From contig CM043942.1 of assembly GCA_014529385.2 (NCBI GenBank), forward strand, positions 109,571,141 through 109,635,140: DNA of 64,000 nt, read 5' to 3'. The notes under the pieces were generated by a model, which was given only the letters and a program-made list of their open reading frames with translations, was not told the DNA's origin and made no database searches. Of this stretch, positions 1 to 9,944 are shown in pieces (position 1 is the stretch's first letter; each line of letters starts with the position of its first letter). This DNA is from Adiantum capillus-veneris (taxonomy: Eukaryota; Streptophyta; Polypodiopsida; Polypodiales; Pteridaceae). A program made the position numbers and the translations under genes.

Positions 1-53
1 ACACAGTCTCAAAAAGAGCACGAGCAAGATTGTTTATCAAGCATTGGCATTTC

Positions 54-717
54 TGTCACAAGACAGGCACCACGTGCCAATAGAAAAGAACAGATTGAAC
101 AGACTTTTAGCACTTCAATAAAACCAAAACTGAGAGAGAGAGAGAGAGAACACGTGACACGGAGTGGCGGAACTCCACCCCAGAGAGTATTGGCCCTAAA
201 CCTTGGCGCCCCTTTCAGTATTTCTTTATATTGCATCGACTCAATACAAGCCGGTACTCCAGACTCTGCACCTTCTCCAAGAAGCATGCCACAGAATGAG
301 CCCTTAGCACATATTTAAAGGCCCTTGGCCTATGAAAAGCAATTTACATGAAAAGCCTTCAAACTCAAAAGCTTCTGGTCCAAAAGCAATGGCAAAAAGC
401 TGCCAACGTAAATCACGGAAGTCCGTACAACAATCAGCGCAACACGCGAAAATCCGTACACCCTGCCACATCATCATGTCAATGCAATTTTCGAAAATCT
501 GCCACGTCATCAATTTGCGCAAGTCTTTTGTAAGTGCGTGAGAGTCCAGCTTTATTTGAATCCTTTATGTCACTTGGGGCCCCATCGGACGGGGTCTCCA
601 TAAGTTGGTAGGACTTCTTCTTCTGTTACTTGTTCTTCTTAGGGTTTAGGCCCCTCTGCCAGCATCTGCAAGTTGGCTCCATTCTTCAGGTCTTTGAAAC
701 GTCAGCAGTTTGTGACA
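54..717 (-). repeat. Element A 3' LTR
   Basis: Starts and ends TGTCACA...TGTGACA (TG...CA on both strands). It matches 3331-3967 over about 620 bp, including a (GA)n tract (131-148), the 'ggcgcccctttc' block and TTAGGGTTTAGG near 640. On the minus strand it follows the polypurine tract, so it is the downstream LTR. Confidence 0.85.
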
Positions 718-737
718 TCTCCCCTTCTTGAAAGGGA
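718..737 (-). other. Element A polypurine tract
   Basis: On the minus strand the 20 bases before the LTR are purine-rich and end in AAGAAGGGGAGA, followed by TGTCACAAAC. This is the plus-strand primer for reverse transcription. The same position in elements B (6773-6792) and I (22437-22458) has the related motif TTTCAAGAG. Confidence 0.75.
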
Positions 738-764
738 GTAATCGTCATAGTTACCGGGGAACGC

Positions 765-935
765 CCCCTAGCCCCCGTTCCGGCGTTCCGGGGGGCAGTT
801 CCCTTCCCGAACGTTCCGGAACGTCCCGGAATGTCTGACGTTCCGGGTGGCCAATGCAAACCGGAACGACCGTTCCGGAACGTTCCGAAACGCCCTCGGA
901 CCGTTCCGGAATGCCCCTGGAACGGCCAACGGCTA
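765..935. repeat. Left subterminal GTTCCGGAAC palindrome array
   Basis: About ten GTTCC/GGAAC half-sites, several as full GTTCCGGAAC palindromes, lie inside the left end of the hAT-like element; the right end (1383-1462) carries the matching set. Subterminal repeats of this kind are transposase-binding sites in hAT elements. That role is inferred here. Confidence 0.65.
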
Positions 936-1192
936 CAAACAAATTTGGCAAAATTTGAAAAAATTGAAGTAAATGTTTGGGCTTCTTTTGAAAGTGTGCA
1001 AGGCCTCAAGGACTCATAAAATGCACCCCCCTCCCCCTTTCTCTTCACAAGCTAATCCTCAAGGCTCAAGCTCTCTCCCTCTCACTCTCAAGATCTCTCC
1101 ATCTCAAGACTCACTCTCTCAAGGCTCAAGGCTTCAAGCCTTCAAGCTCTCTTCCTCTCCCTCTCACTCTCTCAAATCTCTCCCTCTCCATC

Positions 1193-1194
<2 letters not shown>

Positions 1195-1240
<46 letters not shown>
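1195..1240. repeat. (TC)n microsatellite
   Basis: A pure TC run of about 46 bp inside the hAT-like element, preceded by a degenerate CTCTCAAGG-type stretch from about 1050. Confidence 0.9.
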
Positions 1241-1245
<5 letters not shown>

Positions 1246-1572
1246 CTAGTCATAGCAAGGTTGAATGGTCTTCAAAACGAGTTTTTTGTGAGTATTAGAG
1301 TCAAAGCACTCTAATACTCCTTGTATTTAAACACAAGGAGCTAAAAATTGCACTATTTGGGTGTTTTTTATACCTCCCATTCCGCGACGTTCCCGTTCCG
1401 GACCCCTAGCCGTTCCCCCGTTCCGCGGGGATCTCGTTGCCGTTCCCGTTCCGCGTTCCGGGTAACTATGGTAATCGTCCGCGATTACAGCATATCTGCA
1501 AAACAACTCGAGTTGGCTCAAAAACTTTCCGAGGGTCATTCTGAGGGACATCAGTTTGCTCTTTTTGTTTAA

Positions 1573-1659
1573 GAGTTAGCTTCTCCTTTCGGCTCTTTTT
1601 ATCAAGGAGTTAGCTTCTCCTTTCGGCTCTTTTGATCAAGGAGTTAGCTTCTCCTTTCG
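1573..1659. repeat. 34-bp tandem repeat, 2.6 copies
   Basis: Copies start at 1573, 1607 and 1641 with the core GAGTTAGCTTCTCCTTTCG; the spacer varies by one base (TTTTTATC versus TTTTGATC). It lies in element A where pol would be expected. Confidence 0.85.
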
Positions 1660-1860
1660 TCCAGATCAGAACTCTTGATATTCCGGCGTAGTAAAATTAG
1701 CCATCACACCCAGACCGCGCTGATCTTCCACGGGTGTCTTGATGTACTAAAATTACATACCCAGGCAATCTCATCCAATTAGGAATATTCAGTGGTTGGC
1801 ACATCACAATGCAACACAAATGCATGTTACAAAACATAGAAACATAAAGCCGCCGATAAA

Positions 1861-2160
1861 CACTCCTCCCGCATAACCTAACAAGGTCCGGGTCGGGAGA
1901 TATTCAACGACTCCCTCATCACTCCTCCCACATAACCTAAAAAGGTTCGGGCCGGGAGATATAGAGGCAGGTTACAACCAAACGCCCCCCAGACCGCAAC
2001 CTGCGTCCTTTGGAGGTGTTGAGAGTAATCACTGCTCAAGCTTCTTAATACTCCTCCCGCATAACCATCCAGGTCCGGGCCGAGAGTAACAACAATATTT
2101 TTCAAGCATACAACCAAACGGTCCCCAGACATCCCGTCTGCGTCGTTCGAAGGTTCAAAC
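1861..2160. repeat. Degenerate CTCCTCCCGCATAACC repeat block
   Basis: The motif CTCCTCCC(G/A)CATAACC...GGTCCGGGCCGGGAGA occurs at about 1861, 1921 and 2050. A second motif, CAACCAAACG...CCCCAGAC...TGCGTC, follows at 1976 and 2111. No coding frame is supported; it is noncoding filler of element A. Confidence 0.7.
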
Positions 2161-2317
2161 TATAGCAAAACAACATTTCTCACTACTCCACCCGGGCGTA
2201 AAATCACCAACCATTGAAACCAGTATAAAAACCACAGTCAAACATTTCAAATCGGCACCAAGACAAGAAACAATATTCCTGCAATGGTGATGGTAGTCCA
2301 ACGGTGTATCGCTCGCA

Positions 2318-3114
2318 TTAGGCCTCCAAGGGAACAGATCTAAAGGACACCGGAAGGTACACGTTGAGAAACCTTTGGTTATATTCGTCCATGGTTTCGG
2401 TGGCAAGCATTTTCAAGTTGCCCCACTCTGCCAAAATCCGGACTTCAAACATAGAAGTCATGTAACTACGTGTAAAAACTGTCTTGAAAACTTGCCAGAT
2501 CCTTGGAGCATGCGGTTGTGTCGCAATTGAACTCCACCATTGCATAGCATTATCTTTAAGAAGTCCCGCTGCTCGAGAAAAATTGGATACTTCTGTAAAG
2601 TTCCCTAAAGCATAGATGTTGTCGAATTGTTGTAGGAACTGCAATGCTTTCTTGCGATCTTTCACCCCGAAAAAAGTGAAAAATTTGATTGTCGTGCTAC
2701 CATCTTTGAAATCTTTGGGTTGGTTAGGCGCATATCCCGGGTATGGATAATAAGGATATCCATATGGGCTCCAACCATTGTAGCCTAGTGGCAGTGGTGG
2801 TGGTGGTGGTGGAGGTGGGGCAACGGCAATGGCAAAGGCGATTGCACTGGATCAGGGTCAGATGGCTGCACCATATTCCTGAAAACTCCCCCGATCGGAA
2901 AAGACGGCTGAGAAGTTTGCCAGTTGGGAGCTCTCGTACTTTCTAATGCCAGAGGAAGAGGTACCACCTGGGGCATCAGAGGAAGTAACATGTAGTTCAA
3001 AAATTGTTGAAAACTTTGCAGCATCGGAAGATTCTGCTGAGGATGCCGCGAAAGAATGTCGTGGAGTTCGTTGAGCAGAAACTGAAAATATTCTGTTGAA
3101 TCTATGAATTCCAA
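2318..3114 (-). pseudogene. Element A gag, frameshifted
   Basis: Retrotransposon gag protein, which forms the cytoplasmic virus-like particle. The N-terminal frame starts at an ATG at 3114 (MEFIDSTEYF) and contains a proline-rich linker. Near 2800 the frame shifts: the continuing frame reads a PPPP-rich stretch, then YPYPGYAP, and then the gag core (2665-2318) with LQFLQQFDNIY, WWSS and ETMDEYNQRF. These are recognisable retrotrans_gag features (helical core, W-containing motif, DEY-RF). No zinc knuckle follows; the frame stops at 2318. The single visible shift and the missing nucleocapsid suggest a relic, although gag-only elements can carry a functional capsid. Confidence 0.7.
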
Positions 3115-3318
3115 GTCTTGGGTTCTTTATGGCTTATGCCCTGTAAGACAGAGCGATGCAGACGGGAGCGCACCCGATGCGCGATGAAGTAAGGGTGGGA
3201 GTGGCCAATAAGTCCACGATCGGAGGCCGTAGATACCTCAAATAAAATTCCAATAGCTCTGTCTCCTCTTTTGTAGGATCGGTATGCTTTCAGATTCCAA
3301 AAAAGCACACGCCTGATA

Positions 3319-3329
3319 CTCTGATACCA
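3319..3329 (-). other. Element A primer-binding site (tRNA-iMet)
   Basis: The minus strand reads TGGTATCAGAG one base inside the 5' LTR, complementary to the 3' end of plant initiator tRNA-Met. Confidence 0.85.
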
Positions 3330-3330
3330 C

Positions 3331-3404
3331 TGTCACATGACAGGCACCACGTGCCAATTGAAAAGAACAGACTGAACAGACTTTTAGCACTTCAATAAAA
3401 CCAG

Positions 3405-3443
<39 letters not shown>

Positions 3444-3967
3444 GACACACAACACGGAGTGGCGGAATTCCACCCCAGAGAGTATTGGCCCCAAACCTTG
3501 GCGCCCCTTTCGGTATTTCTTTGTATTGCATCAACTCAGTACAAGCCGATACTCCAGACTTTGCACTTCTCCAAGAAGCATGCCACAGAATTAGCCCTTA
3601 GCACATATTTAAAGGCCCTTGGCCTATGAAAAGCAGTTTACATGAAAAGCCTTCAAACTCAAAAGCTTTTGGTCCAAAAGCAATGGCAAAAAGCTGCTAG
3701 CATAAATCACGGAAGTCCATACAATAGTCAGCGCAAAACGCGGAAATCCGTACAGCCTGCCACGTCATCATGTCAGCACGATTTTTGAAAATCTACCACG
3801 TCATCAATTTGCGCAAGTCTTTTGTGTGTGTATGAGAGTCCAGCTTTATTTGAATCCTTTATGTCACTTGGGGCCCCATCGGACGGGGTCTCTATAAGTT
3901 GGTAGGACTTCTTCTATTATTTGTTCTTCTTAGGGTTTAGGCCCCTCGGCCGGCATCTGCAAGTTGG
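3331..3967 (-). repeat. Element A 5' LTR, truncated at its upstream end
   Basis: Matches 54-676 with scattered differences; its (GA)n tract (3411-3442) is longer than in the partner. Homology stops at 'gcaagttggc', about 40 bp before the expected TGTGACA end, so the outer end was lost or replaced. Confidence 0.82.
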
Positions 3968-4460
3968 CCGCTTTTTGCATGTGTTTGGTGAATGGTTTGG
4001 CACTCCGTCACTTCGTTCATTTCCATTGCATGCACAGTCTTTTAGAAAGAATAGTATTTTTCCAGTTACTCTACTAAGAATGGGTATGTTTATGGTTTTG
4101 TGTTGCGAATGGTTTCAAGAATTTTCTTCCTCGGAGATTCTTGAAGGTGGACCCACGACCATAGACGCAATTGAAGCATTGAAGCCGCTACAGATCATTT
4201 TGTGTCACTTTCGGCACGGTCCAAAGAAGCAAGCATTGCAGACCTTCATGAGTTTAAGTATCGCACGAACCACGCATCAGAGTGGGCCGGCGAAGCGTTC
4301 TTCTCAGGATTACAGGAATTGTTGGCGTACTTCCTCGCTCCATACAGTTCGGTACCAGTACCTCACTTTGAAAAGCAGGGGATGTCATGTGCACATCTAA
4401 CCCTTAGTGCATGTGGACAAGCTACTTTAGGTCCAAGGTTCAGGTCAGCTTAGGAAGTTT
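3968..4460 (+). other. Anonymous sequence with a 92-codon open frame (4175-4453)
   Basis: The plus frame 4175-4453 is open after a TGA at 4172. It encodes a balanced peptide with ADLHEFKYRTNH, WAGEAF and LQELLAYFLAPYSS, unlike the low-complexity frames around it. It has no ATG near its start; an AG acceptor and a GGTACC donor lie at plausible places, so it could be an exon fragment captured or stranded beside element A. I do not recognise the family and it may be chance. Confidence 0.25.
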
Positions 4461-4469
4461 TCTTGTACC

Positions 4470-4750
4470 TTTGTGAGCCTGTGCGCAGGCCGTGCATGTC
4501 CAGGCACTTAATGTAGTTGCATATCCTCTGGTTGCACACAGCATGATCATCAGCATGACACTGAGTACCCATTATGAGCATTTTACAGTGCACAAAACCC
4601 ATTTTTCCTATTTTATCCATTTTTCACTTGTTATTAATAAATGACTTTGTTTGGAAACTGGGTACAGCAAATTTGCTAAGTTCTATAAAAGAAACCTAGC
4701 GCTAGCACTATCTGGCAGAAGAGGCAACAGAAGTCCATTAACTTACAGTG
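4470..4750. other. Unannotated spacer
   Basis: AT-moderate noncoding sequence; I see no repeat, frame or element end in it. Confidence 0.5.
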
Positions 4751-4759
4751 CACCTACTC

Positions 4760-5270
4760 AGCAAGACCGGCAAGAGGCCTAGCGTTTCCAGCCAATAGCA
4801 AATCACATAGCGTTTTGGTTGCATATCAGCCCTGGCGTTTTGCAAATTGCAGATCAGGCCTAGCGTTTTTCCAGTTTCCAGATCAAGCTTAGCGTTTTGC
4901 AATTTCCAACGCAGATCAGCCAACACCATCAGCATTTTCAGATCCCAGCACCTTGCGTTTTTAGATTGCAGATCAAACCTAGCGTTTTTGCAGTTGCAGA
5001 CCTGGCCTAACGTTTTGCAATTTTCGGCAACAAATCAGCCCAAGTACATCAGCGTTTTCAGTTTTCAGCACCTAGACACAGCAGATCCAATCCCTAGCCT
5101 CGCAAATCTCACTAAACCCGCAGATTTCAGCATCTGCATTTTCAGTGCATCGTCGTCGCGTCATTGCCATCGCCATCCTTGCCGTCAGTGTCAAAATTCA
5201 GCAATTAGCAGATTTGCAGATTTCAGCCCCTAGCGTTTTCAGATTTCAGCCCGTCCTCCTTGTCGTCGAC
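4760..5270. repeat. Degenerate AGCGTTTTGCA minisatellite
   Basis: About a dozen copies of (C/T)TAGCGTTTT(G/C)CA...CAGATCA(G/A) recur at a variable 30-45 bp spacing, with decayed copies (TAACGTTTTGCA, CAGCATTTTCAG) toward the right. Open frames across it are products of the repeat and should not be read as genes. Confidence 0.75.
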
Positions 5271-5379
5271 ATTGCATCTAGCCTATTGTACCAGATTTGT
5301 GCAATCAATAGCATAGACCTCTCTCTCCATAGAGAGGGGGGCCCTTGAAGGAGGGTTTGAGAACCGTCTGGTGTCGTAT

Positions 5380-5383
<4 letters not shown>

Positions 5384-5436
<53 letters not shown>
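5384..5436. repeat. (TC)26 microsatellite
   Basis: An uninterrupted TC run of 53 bp. Confidence 0.95.
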
Positions 5437-5440
<4 letters not shown>

Positions 5441-5619
5441 CCTTCATTCACAGTGTCATTTACTTTGTTTGTGATCATTGCACTCTCTCACTAAAGGAAC
5501 GGAAGGCTCTCCCTTCCGTAAGTAAAAGGAACCCTAGAGCAAAGTTCGGAGCACTAATCGTGAGCAAAGTTCAACATTCACTTCCGCTGCACCATACAAC
5601 CAACGAGAATGAGAGAAGT

Positions 5620-5985
5620 CTCTCTCGCAGAATTTGCCTATAATAACACTGTACATTCCTCTACAGGAAAAGCTCCTTCCAAGATTATTTACGACAGACC
5701 ACACCTTTCTCCAATCCTTCTCACCAAGGATAAGATATTCACAGCTAATGAATTTGTTCGAGATCTAGATACCGCTTACGCGTAAGATCTCAAGAAAAGC
5801 ATAAGAAAGCAGCACATAAGTGAGATACGCTATCCTTAAATCTCAAGAAAATCATAAGAAAGTAGCAGATAGACATCGTCGTGATCTCAAGCTAGTCGAA
5901 CGACAATTTGTTCTTCTCAAGTTTATCAAAGCAAGACTTGTATGAAGAAGGGAAGCAAGACAGAGAAATCTACGCTGTGAATAAT
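5620..5985 (+). pseudogene. Ty3/gypsy integrase C-terminal fragment
   Basis: The plus frame reads AEFAYNNTVHSSTGKAP, the conserved end of the gypsy integrase core, then a degraded linker (NEFVRDLDTAYA, stop) and an HRRDLKL...RQFVLLKF stretch, the usual DNA-binding C-terminal region. It contains at least three stops and a duplicated 'atctcaagaaa.cataagaaag' segment. The nearest relatives in the window are the integrases of B and I. No LTR can be tied to it. Confidence 0.75.
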
Positions 5986-6225
5986 CTCTGAGAAGAGGAA
6001 AGGCCAGACCAAGCTATCTGTGCCATCTTGCATGTATCTCCTGCCTCCAATCCTCCAGTGTCAACCAAAACAGAATCCGCGCCAACAACACCACCAAACC
6101 GCATCTCGGTGTGGCTCTCAATGTGAATGAGCTGGGAGTGGCCTACTGCCCAGGTCAGGGGATAAGTTTGTTGTAAGGTTACGGAGAGTGAGTGTAAGCA
6201 ACTCTGAAGGTAGCAATCCAAATGA

Positions 6226-6234
6226 TCAGGAGTG
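6226..6234 (-). pseudogene. 3' end of an exon-like frame interrupted by element B
   Basis: When element B and one copy of its GAGTG duplication are ignored, the minus frame of 16402-16639 ends in a TGA at 6226-6228. The assignment rests only on frame continuity across the insertion site. Confidence 0.3.
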
Positions 6235-6772
6235 TGTAACAGACTTGGACACTCCAAGTCAAGAATCAACCGCGACAGCACCAAATAACCACTTCAAAAC
6301 AATTCACAGATAACAATAGATTTGCATTGGCCTGGCGGAGTTCCGTGCCTAGAGATATTGGCCCCAAAGACTGGCACCCCTTTCGGTATTTCTTTTTGTA
6401 TTAATCAGATCAAAGTACAAGAGAGTGGCTAGGGTTTCACTCTCAAACTCTGCGTCCAGATGCTCTGAGAAGTGAGGCCCTCACCACTAATTTAAAGGTT
6501 ACAAGGGATGCCCAAAAGCAGAGCCGCAAAAGCTTTTAAAATAAAAAGCATCAGTTCTCTCTCTCTCTTAGAGAGTCTTTTCTCTTTTTTTATTAAAAAA
6601 AAAGCAAAATTCGCGTCGCTCATTATTTTCCAAAAAAAAATAATAATAAATAAATAGCCACCGCGATTTTCGGAAATTAGGGTTTCTGGCAGAAATTAGG
6701 GTTTGTAGGAATTTTAGGGTTTTTGGCAAAAATTAGGGTTTCTGCTGTCCACCATGTCATCACTTTGTGACA
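6235..6772 (-). repeat. Element B 3' LTR
   Basis: TGTAACAGAC...TTTGTGACA, matching 15869-16396 along its length. On the minus strand it opens with TGTCACAAAGTGATGAC and four AAACCCTAA-type boxes at 6677-6741. It has no TSD problem: GAGTG lies just outside. Confidence 0.9.
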
Positions 6773-6792
6773 TACCCCTCTCTTGAAAGCAT
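6773..6792 (-). other. Element B polypurine tract
   Basis: The minus strand reads ...TTTCAAGAGAGGGGTA immediately before the TGTCAC of the 3' LTR. Confidence 0.75.
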
Positions 6793-7404
6793 TGTAATCG
6801 ACCGCGATTACGCCTGCAAAACCGACAAAAGCCATAAACCGTCTTAGCAGACACTGACTGTTAGTACCTACGTACTAGGAACACACATCTAGCACATGTA
6901 CAAAATCGACAGTCACATCACAGGACATCACCAGACATCACATGACATTGAACATTCATTCGGATCTTAGACCATGATTTATCGGCAATGTAGCTAGCAA
7001 TCACATCTAGGTCGAATCGAGACCTCATCGATGTCCGATTGACTAACCCCTATTGCAACCATGTCTATTCGAGATCAATCAAACCAAAATGCTGCAGTCA
7101 TTTCGGCTATCAGTTCCTGCACTCACAAGAAGTCAAGAACAAATCAGTATCATAATCAGGAATTTCAGTTCATAAAGTCATCCCGCAGAATACTGTCAGC
7201 TCTCAGTATCCCTGAAGCTCAAAGAGACATCAATGACTTTAGTATCAAAATCGAGGCATCTGTTGACAAAGGAGTGGAGTAACTCCCCTTTTGTGCATCC
7301 CACTGCACCAGATCTCCGGCCAAGCTGAATTCTGGGTTCCGTTTGGAGTAGACTATGCTAAACCAAAGCATCGAGGTAAAGTTTCACAATCCGAGGAGTA
7401 TCTG
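6793..7404 (-). other. Element B 3' untranslated interior
   Basis: Noncoding. Its counterpart in element I is 21805-22436; both carry blocks such as ATGTCTATTCGAGATCAATC and the 'cacatg/catcaca' rich segment. No gene is supported. Confidence 0.6.
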
Positions 7405-8440
7405 CTAGGTCCTCCTCCTCCATCCACTTCGCATCAAATGCAGGAAATTTCTTGAACTAAACCAAGAACCGCCTTCAGACTTTACCTTTCTTCGTATCCG
7501 TACGTGCCAAAATCTGTTTAAGAACAAGGGTCTCCTCGTTTTCTTCCACTGCGGGTTGCTCATCAAGCTTCCCATCATCAGGCACATCACCCTTAACAGG
7601 GTTCAAGAGACTCACATGCAATGCATTATGAATCCTCCAAGTATCTGGCAGTTTCAATCGGAAGGAGACATCATTTATCTTGTCAATGATCTAGAAAGGT
7701 CCGTAGTATCACATACTAAGCTTTGGAAAAAGCCTCTCCTTTCCCTTTTTCTTTCGTAGGCGTGCCTTCTCAAAAGTAAGAGCACCCAATCATCCTCCTT
7801 CAATTTCAAGTCGCGACGATGGCGATCCGCTGCCTTTTTCTGTCGTTCTTGAGACTCCTACAAAGTCTCGCGAACCTTGGCAATAGCCATATCCATATCT
7901 CACAAATATTCATCCGCTTCAAATATCTAATCTTCATGCTCAGGAAGGATGGAACCTTCGCAGCACTTTCAACAATCTCACATAGCGTCTTCCCCGTCGA
8001 AGAGTGTATCGTGTTATTGTAGGCAAATTCCACCAAAGGTAAGTTCTTTTTCCATTGAGTCTTCTGATCCGAGATACAAGATTTCAATAAATCTAAAATC
8101 ATTGAATTGGCAATCTCAAATTGCCCGTCAGTCTGCAAGTGGAACGATGACGAGAACTGCAACTGCGTGCCAATATTGCCTTCCAAAACAAACTCATAAA
8201 TCTGGGGTCTCTGTCGGAGACAATCGTCTCAGACGTGCCATGTAATCGGAAAATCATCGTCATCTTTATGTGTTCTCGGGAGATCAAAAATGAAATCCAT
8301 TGCAATACTTTCCCAGGGGTGGGTGGGTATGGGTAAAGGCTGTAACAATCCCTATGCCTTATGCCTGTCAAACTTGACCTTCTGGCATACCAAGCAACTG
8401 CGCACAAACTCTTCCACATCCTTTTTGAGTCTCGGCCCAA
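7405..8440 (-). pseudogene. Element B integrase, decayed
   Basis: Reading leftward on the minus strand: the core start MDFIFDLP near 8300, SDRDPRF (second catalytic Asp), the QTDGQFE region (third acidic residue neighbourhood), EFAYNNTIHSSTGKT, then the C-terminal module with LPDTWRIHNALHVSLL. The segment between the first Asp and SDRDPRF is much too short (about 25 residues against the usual 55-60), and the same gap is in element I. Several further stops and frame changes make the copy inactive. Confidence 0.85.
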
Positions 8441-9393
8441 AGAAGTATCTCTCTACCCCCTTCATGGTGGTAGCAATGCCGCGGTGACCCGTAATAGGTG
8501 GACAGTGGCATTCAGTCATAACCTTATCCCTCAACGGCTGTGTAACGCACAACATAGTCTTTTTCATCAAGTAGCCTTCCCGAAGGGAGTTTCCAGCTAC
8601 TGTCTCCCCATCCCGTATCCGTGTGAAATTATCTGCAAAATCTGTATCTGTGGCATACTGATCGACCATATCCTCGAAGCTCCTATGATGTATCGCGGAA
8701 ATAGCCAAAACCAACGGTTTCCGAGACAAAGTATCTGCCACCACATTCTTCTGTCCCTCACATGGACAATCTGGAAGTGGAACTGTGACAAGATGTTCGC
8801 CCACCGCATCTGCTTTTCCGAAAGCTGCTTCTGTGACAAGAAGTAACGCAAACTCTGATGGTCTGTAAAGACAGTAAAATCCGCTCCGAGTAGGTAATGC
8901 CGCCACTGAGTAAGACCGCCAAAAGCTCTTTCTCATAGATCTGTGCTGTCATCTCCGGCCTAAAGAACAAACGGCTCTCGTAAGCTATGACATGGCCTTC
9001 TTGCATCAAGACCGCACCCAGACTACGACCACAAGCATCACAATATACTTCAAATTACTTCTGCAAGTCCGGCAAAGTCAAAATAGGTCTCGTAGTCAAT
9101 TTCTCTTTCAATGTCAGAAAGGCAGTCACCTTTGTGGGTCCCCACGAGAAAGGCACTCCTTTCTGAGTCAAGGTATGCAAAGGGGAAGCAACCTCTACAA
9201 ACTTTCGTATAAACCGCCTGTAGTACGAACACAGTCCCAAGAAGCTTCTAACTTCATGGACATTCCTCAAATCGGGCCAATCACGGATAGTCTCTATCTT
9301 GGCCGGGTCCATTTGCACTCCTGCTGCTGACACAATGTGTCCCAAAAAGTGTATCTCTGGTAGGAAAAATTCACTTTTCTTTGCATTAATCAC
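8352..9393 (-). pseudogene. Element B RNase H and integrase zinc-binding region
   Basis: Minus-strand frames carry the end of the reverse transcriptase and connection (FFLPEIHFLGHIVS, FLGLCSYYRRFI), RNase H (GHVIAYESR, YEKELLAV), then NVVADTLSRKPL and the integrase HHCC module (H...H...C..C, with HRGIATTMKGVERYFFGPRLKKDVEEFVRSC split by a shift). This segment digests the RNA template and begins the integrase. At least three frame changes separate the pieces, so it cannot make one protein. Confidence 0.85.
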
Positions 9394-9732
9394 TAACGTG
9401 TGATCTCGTAATGCTTGAAGACTTGAAGCAGATGATCTCTGTGTTCTGCCTCATTCTTGGAGAAAACAATGATGTCATCAAAGAAAGTGCCAACAAATAG
9501 CCTGTACTCTCGAAAAATCGTGTCCATCATCCGGTTAAATGTCGCAGGAGCATTGGTTAGCCAAAAGGCATCACCAAAAATTCAAATAACCCAAAAGTCG
9601 TCCGAATAGTTGTCTTGTAGACATCTCCTGGCGCTATCTTGATCTGATGATATCCACTCTTCAAGTCAATCCTGCTAAAGCACGAGGATCCTTGTAACCT
9701 GTCGAGTATATCATCGATCCTAGGAATCGGAA
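9394..9732 (-). pseudogene. Element B reverse transcriptase, C-terminal part
   Basis: Between the RNase H region and the C insertion, the minus strand carries [12 protein letters not shown] and EFLVMPFG, then a frame change, and in the next frame FFDD with its flanking residues. These are RT motifs B to D. The N-terminal half lies beyond the insertion at 13510-13811. Confidence 0.8.
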
Positions 9733-9737
9733 ATCTG

Positions 9738-9930
9738 TGTTGGGGTTAAGGCCTATGTGCCTTGACCGGTCGCCCAGGTCATGGGCGCCCGCCCATTGTT
9801 ACCCTATACTTATAGTGAGTATACTGTATAGCGGGAGCTGCCACTTCACAGTCTCCCCACCCATATCTGTGTCGTGTGTCTCCTTCTCTCTCTCTCACTC
9901 TCCGTCTCTGGTGCTCCCCGATCCCCTTCA
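9738..9930 (+). repeat. Element C 5' LTR
   Basis: TGTTGGGGTTAAGG...CCCCTTCA, nearly identical to 13312-13504. It contains a short (TC)n run before the 3' end. Confidence 0.92.
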
Positions 9931-9932
9931 AT

Positions 9933-9944
9933 TGGTATCAGAGC
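9933..9944 (+). other. Element C primer-binding site (tRNA-iMet)
   Basis: TGGTATCAGAGC, two bases after the LTR. Confidence 0.9.

Larger units (their letters stand above)
746..1470. mobile_element. Non-autonomous hAT-like DNA transposon
   Basis: Terminal inverted repeats CATAGTTACC (746-755) and GGTAACTATG (1461-1470) are flanked by an exact 8-bp duplication GTAATCGT (738-745, 1471-1478). Eight-bp duplications and short 5'-CA... termini are typical of hAT elements. Removing the insert and one duplication gives the continuous sequence seen at the equivalent place in element B (gtaatcg...cgcgattac near 6790), which serves as an empty site. Both ends carry clustered GTTCCG/CGGAAC motifs, and the centre has a (TC)n run. 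No transposase is encoded, so it would move only with a transposase supplied by another element. Confidence 0.82.
54..3967 (-). mobile_element. Element A: gag-only LTR retrotransposon (TR-GAG-like)
   Basis: Two direct repeats (54-717 and 3331-3967) flank a 2.6-kb interior with a tRNA-iMet primer site, a decayed gag and a polypurine tract, all on the minus strand. No protease, reverse transcriptase, RNase H or integrase motif is visible in any frame. The space where pol would lie holds short tandem repeats (1573-1659, 1861-2160) and an inserted hAT-like element (746-1470). This is the layout described for plant TR-GAG elements, which depend on proteins from autonomous relatives. LTR segments (the 'ggcgcccctttcggtatttc' stretch) resemble those of elements B and I, so a related autonomous family probably existed. 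The 5' LTR copy lacks its last ~40 bp and I could not find a target-site duplication. Confidence 0.8.

Noticed and set aside
1573-1659. CRISPR-like array
   Set aside because: Direct tandem repeats with almost no spacer variation, in a plant retroelement. No unique spacers and no cas gene.
5970-6284. A 104-codon minus-strand frame spanning the left edge of B
   Set aside because: Its N-terminal part is LTR sequence and it is in a different phase from the exon-like frame in 16402-16639. It has no recognised domain.
6660-6745. Interstitial telomere
   Set aside because: TTAGGGTTT boxes are separated by 10 bp or more of unrelated sequence and lie at a fixed place in LTRs. They are telo-boxes and not a telomeric tract.
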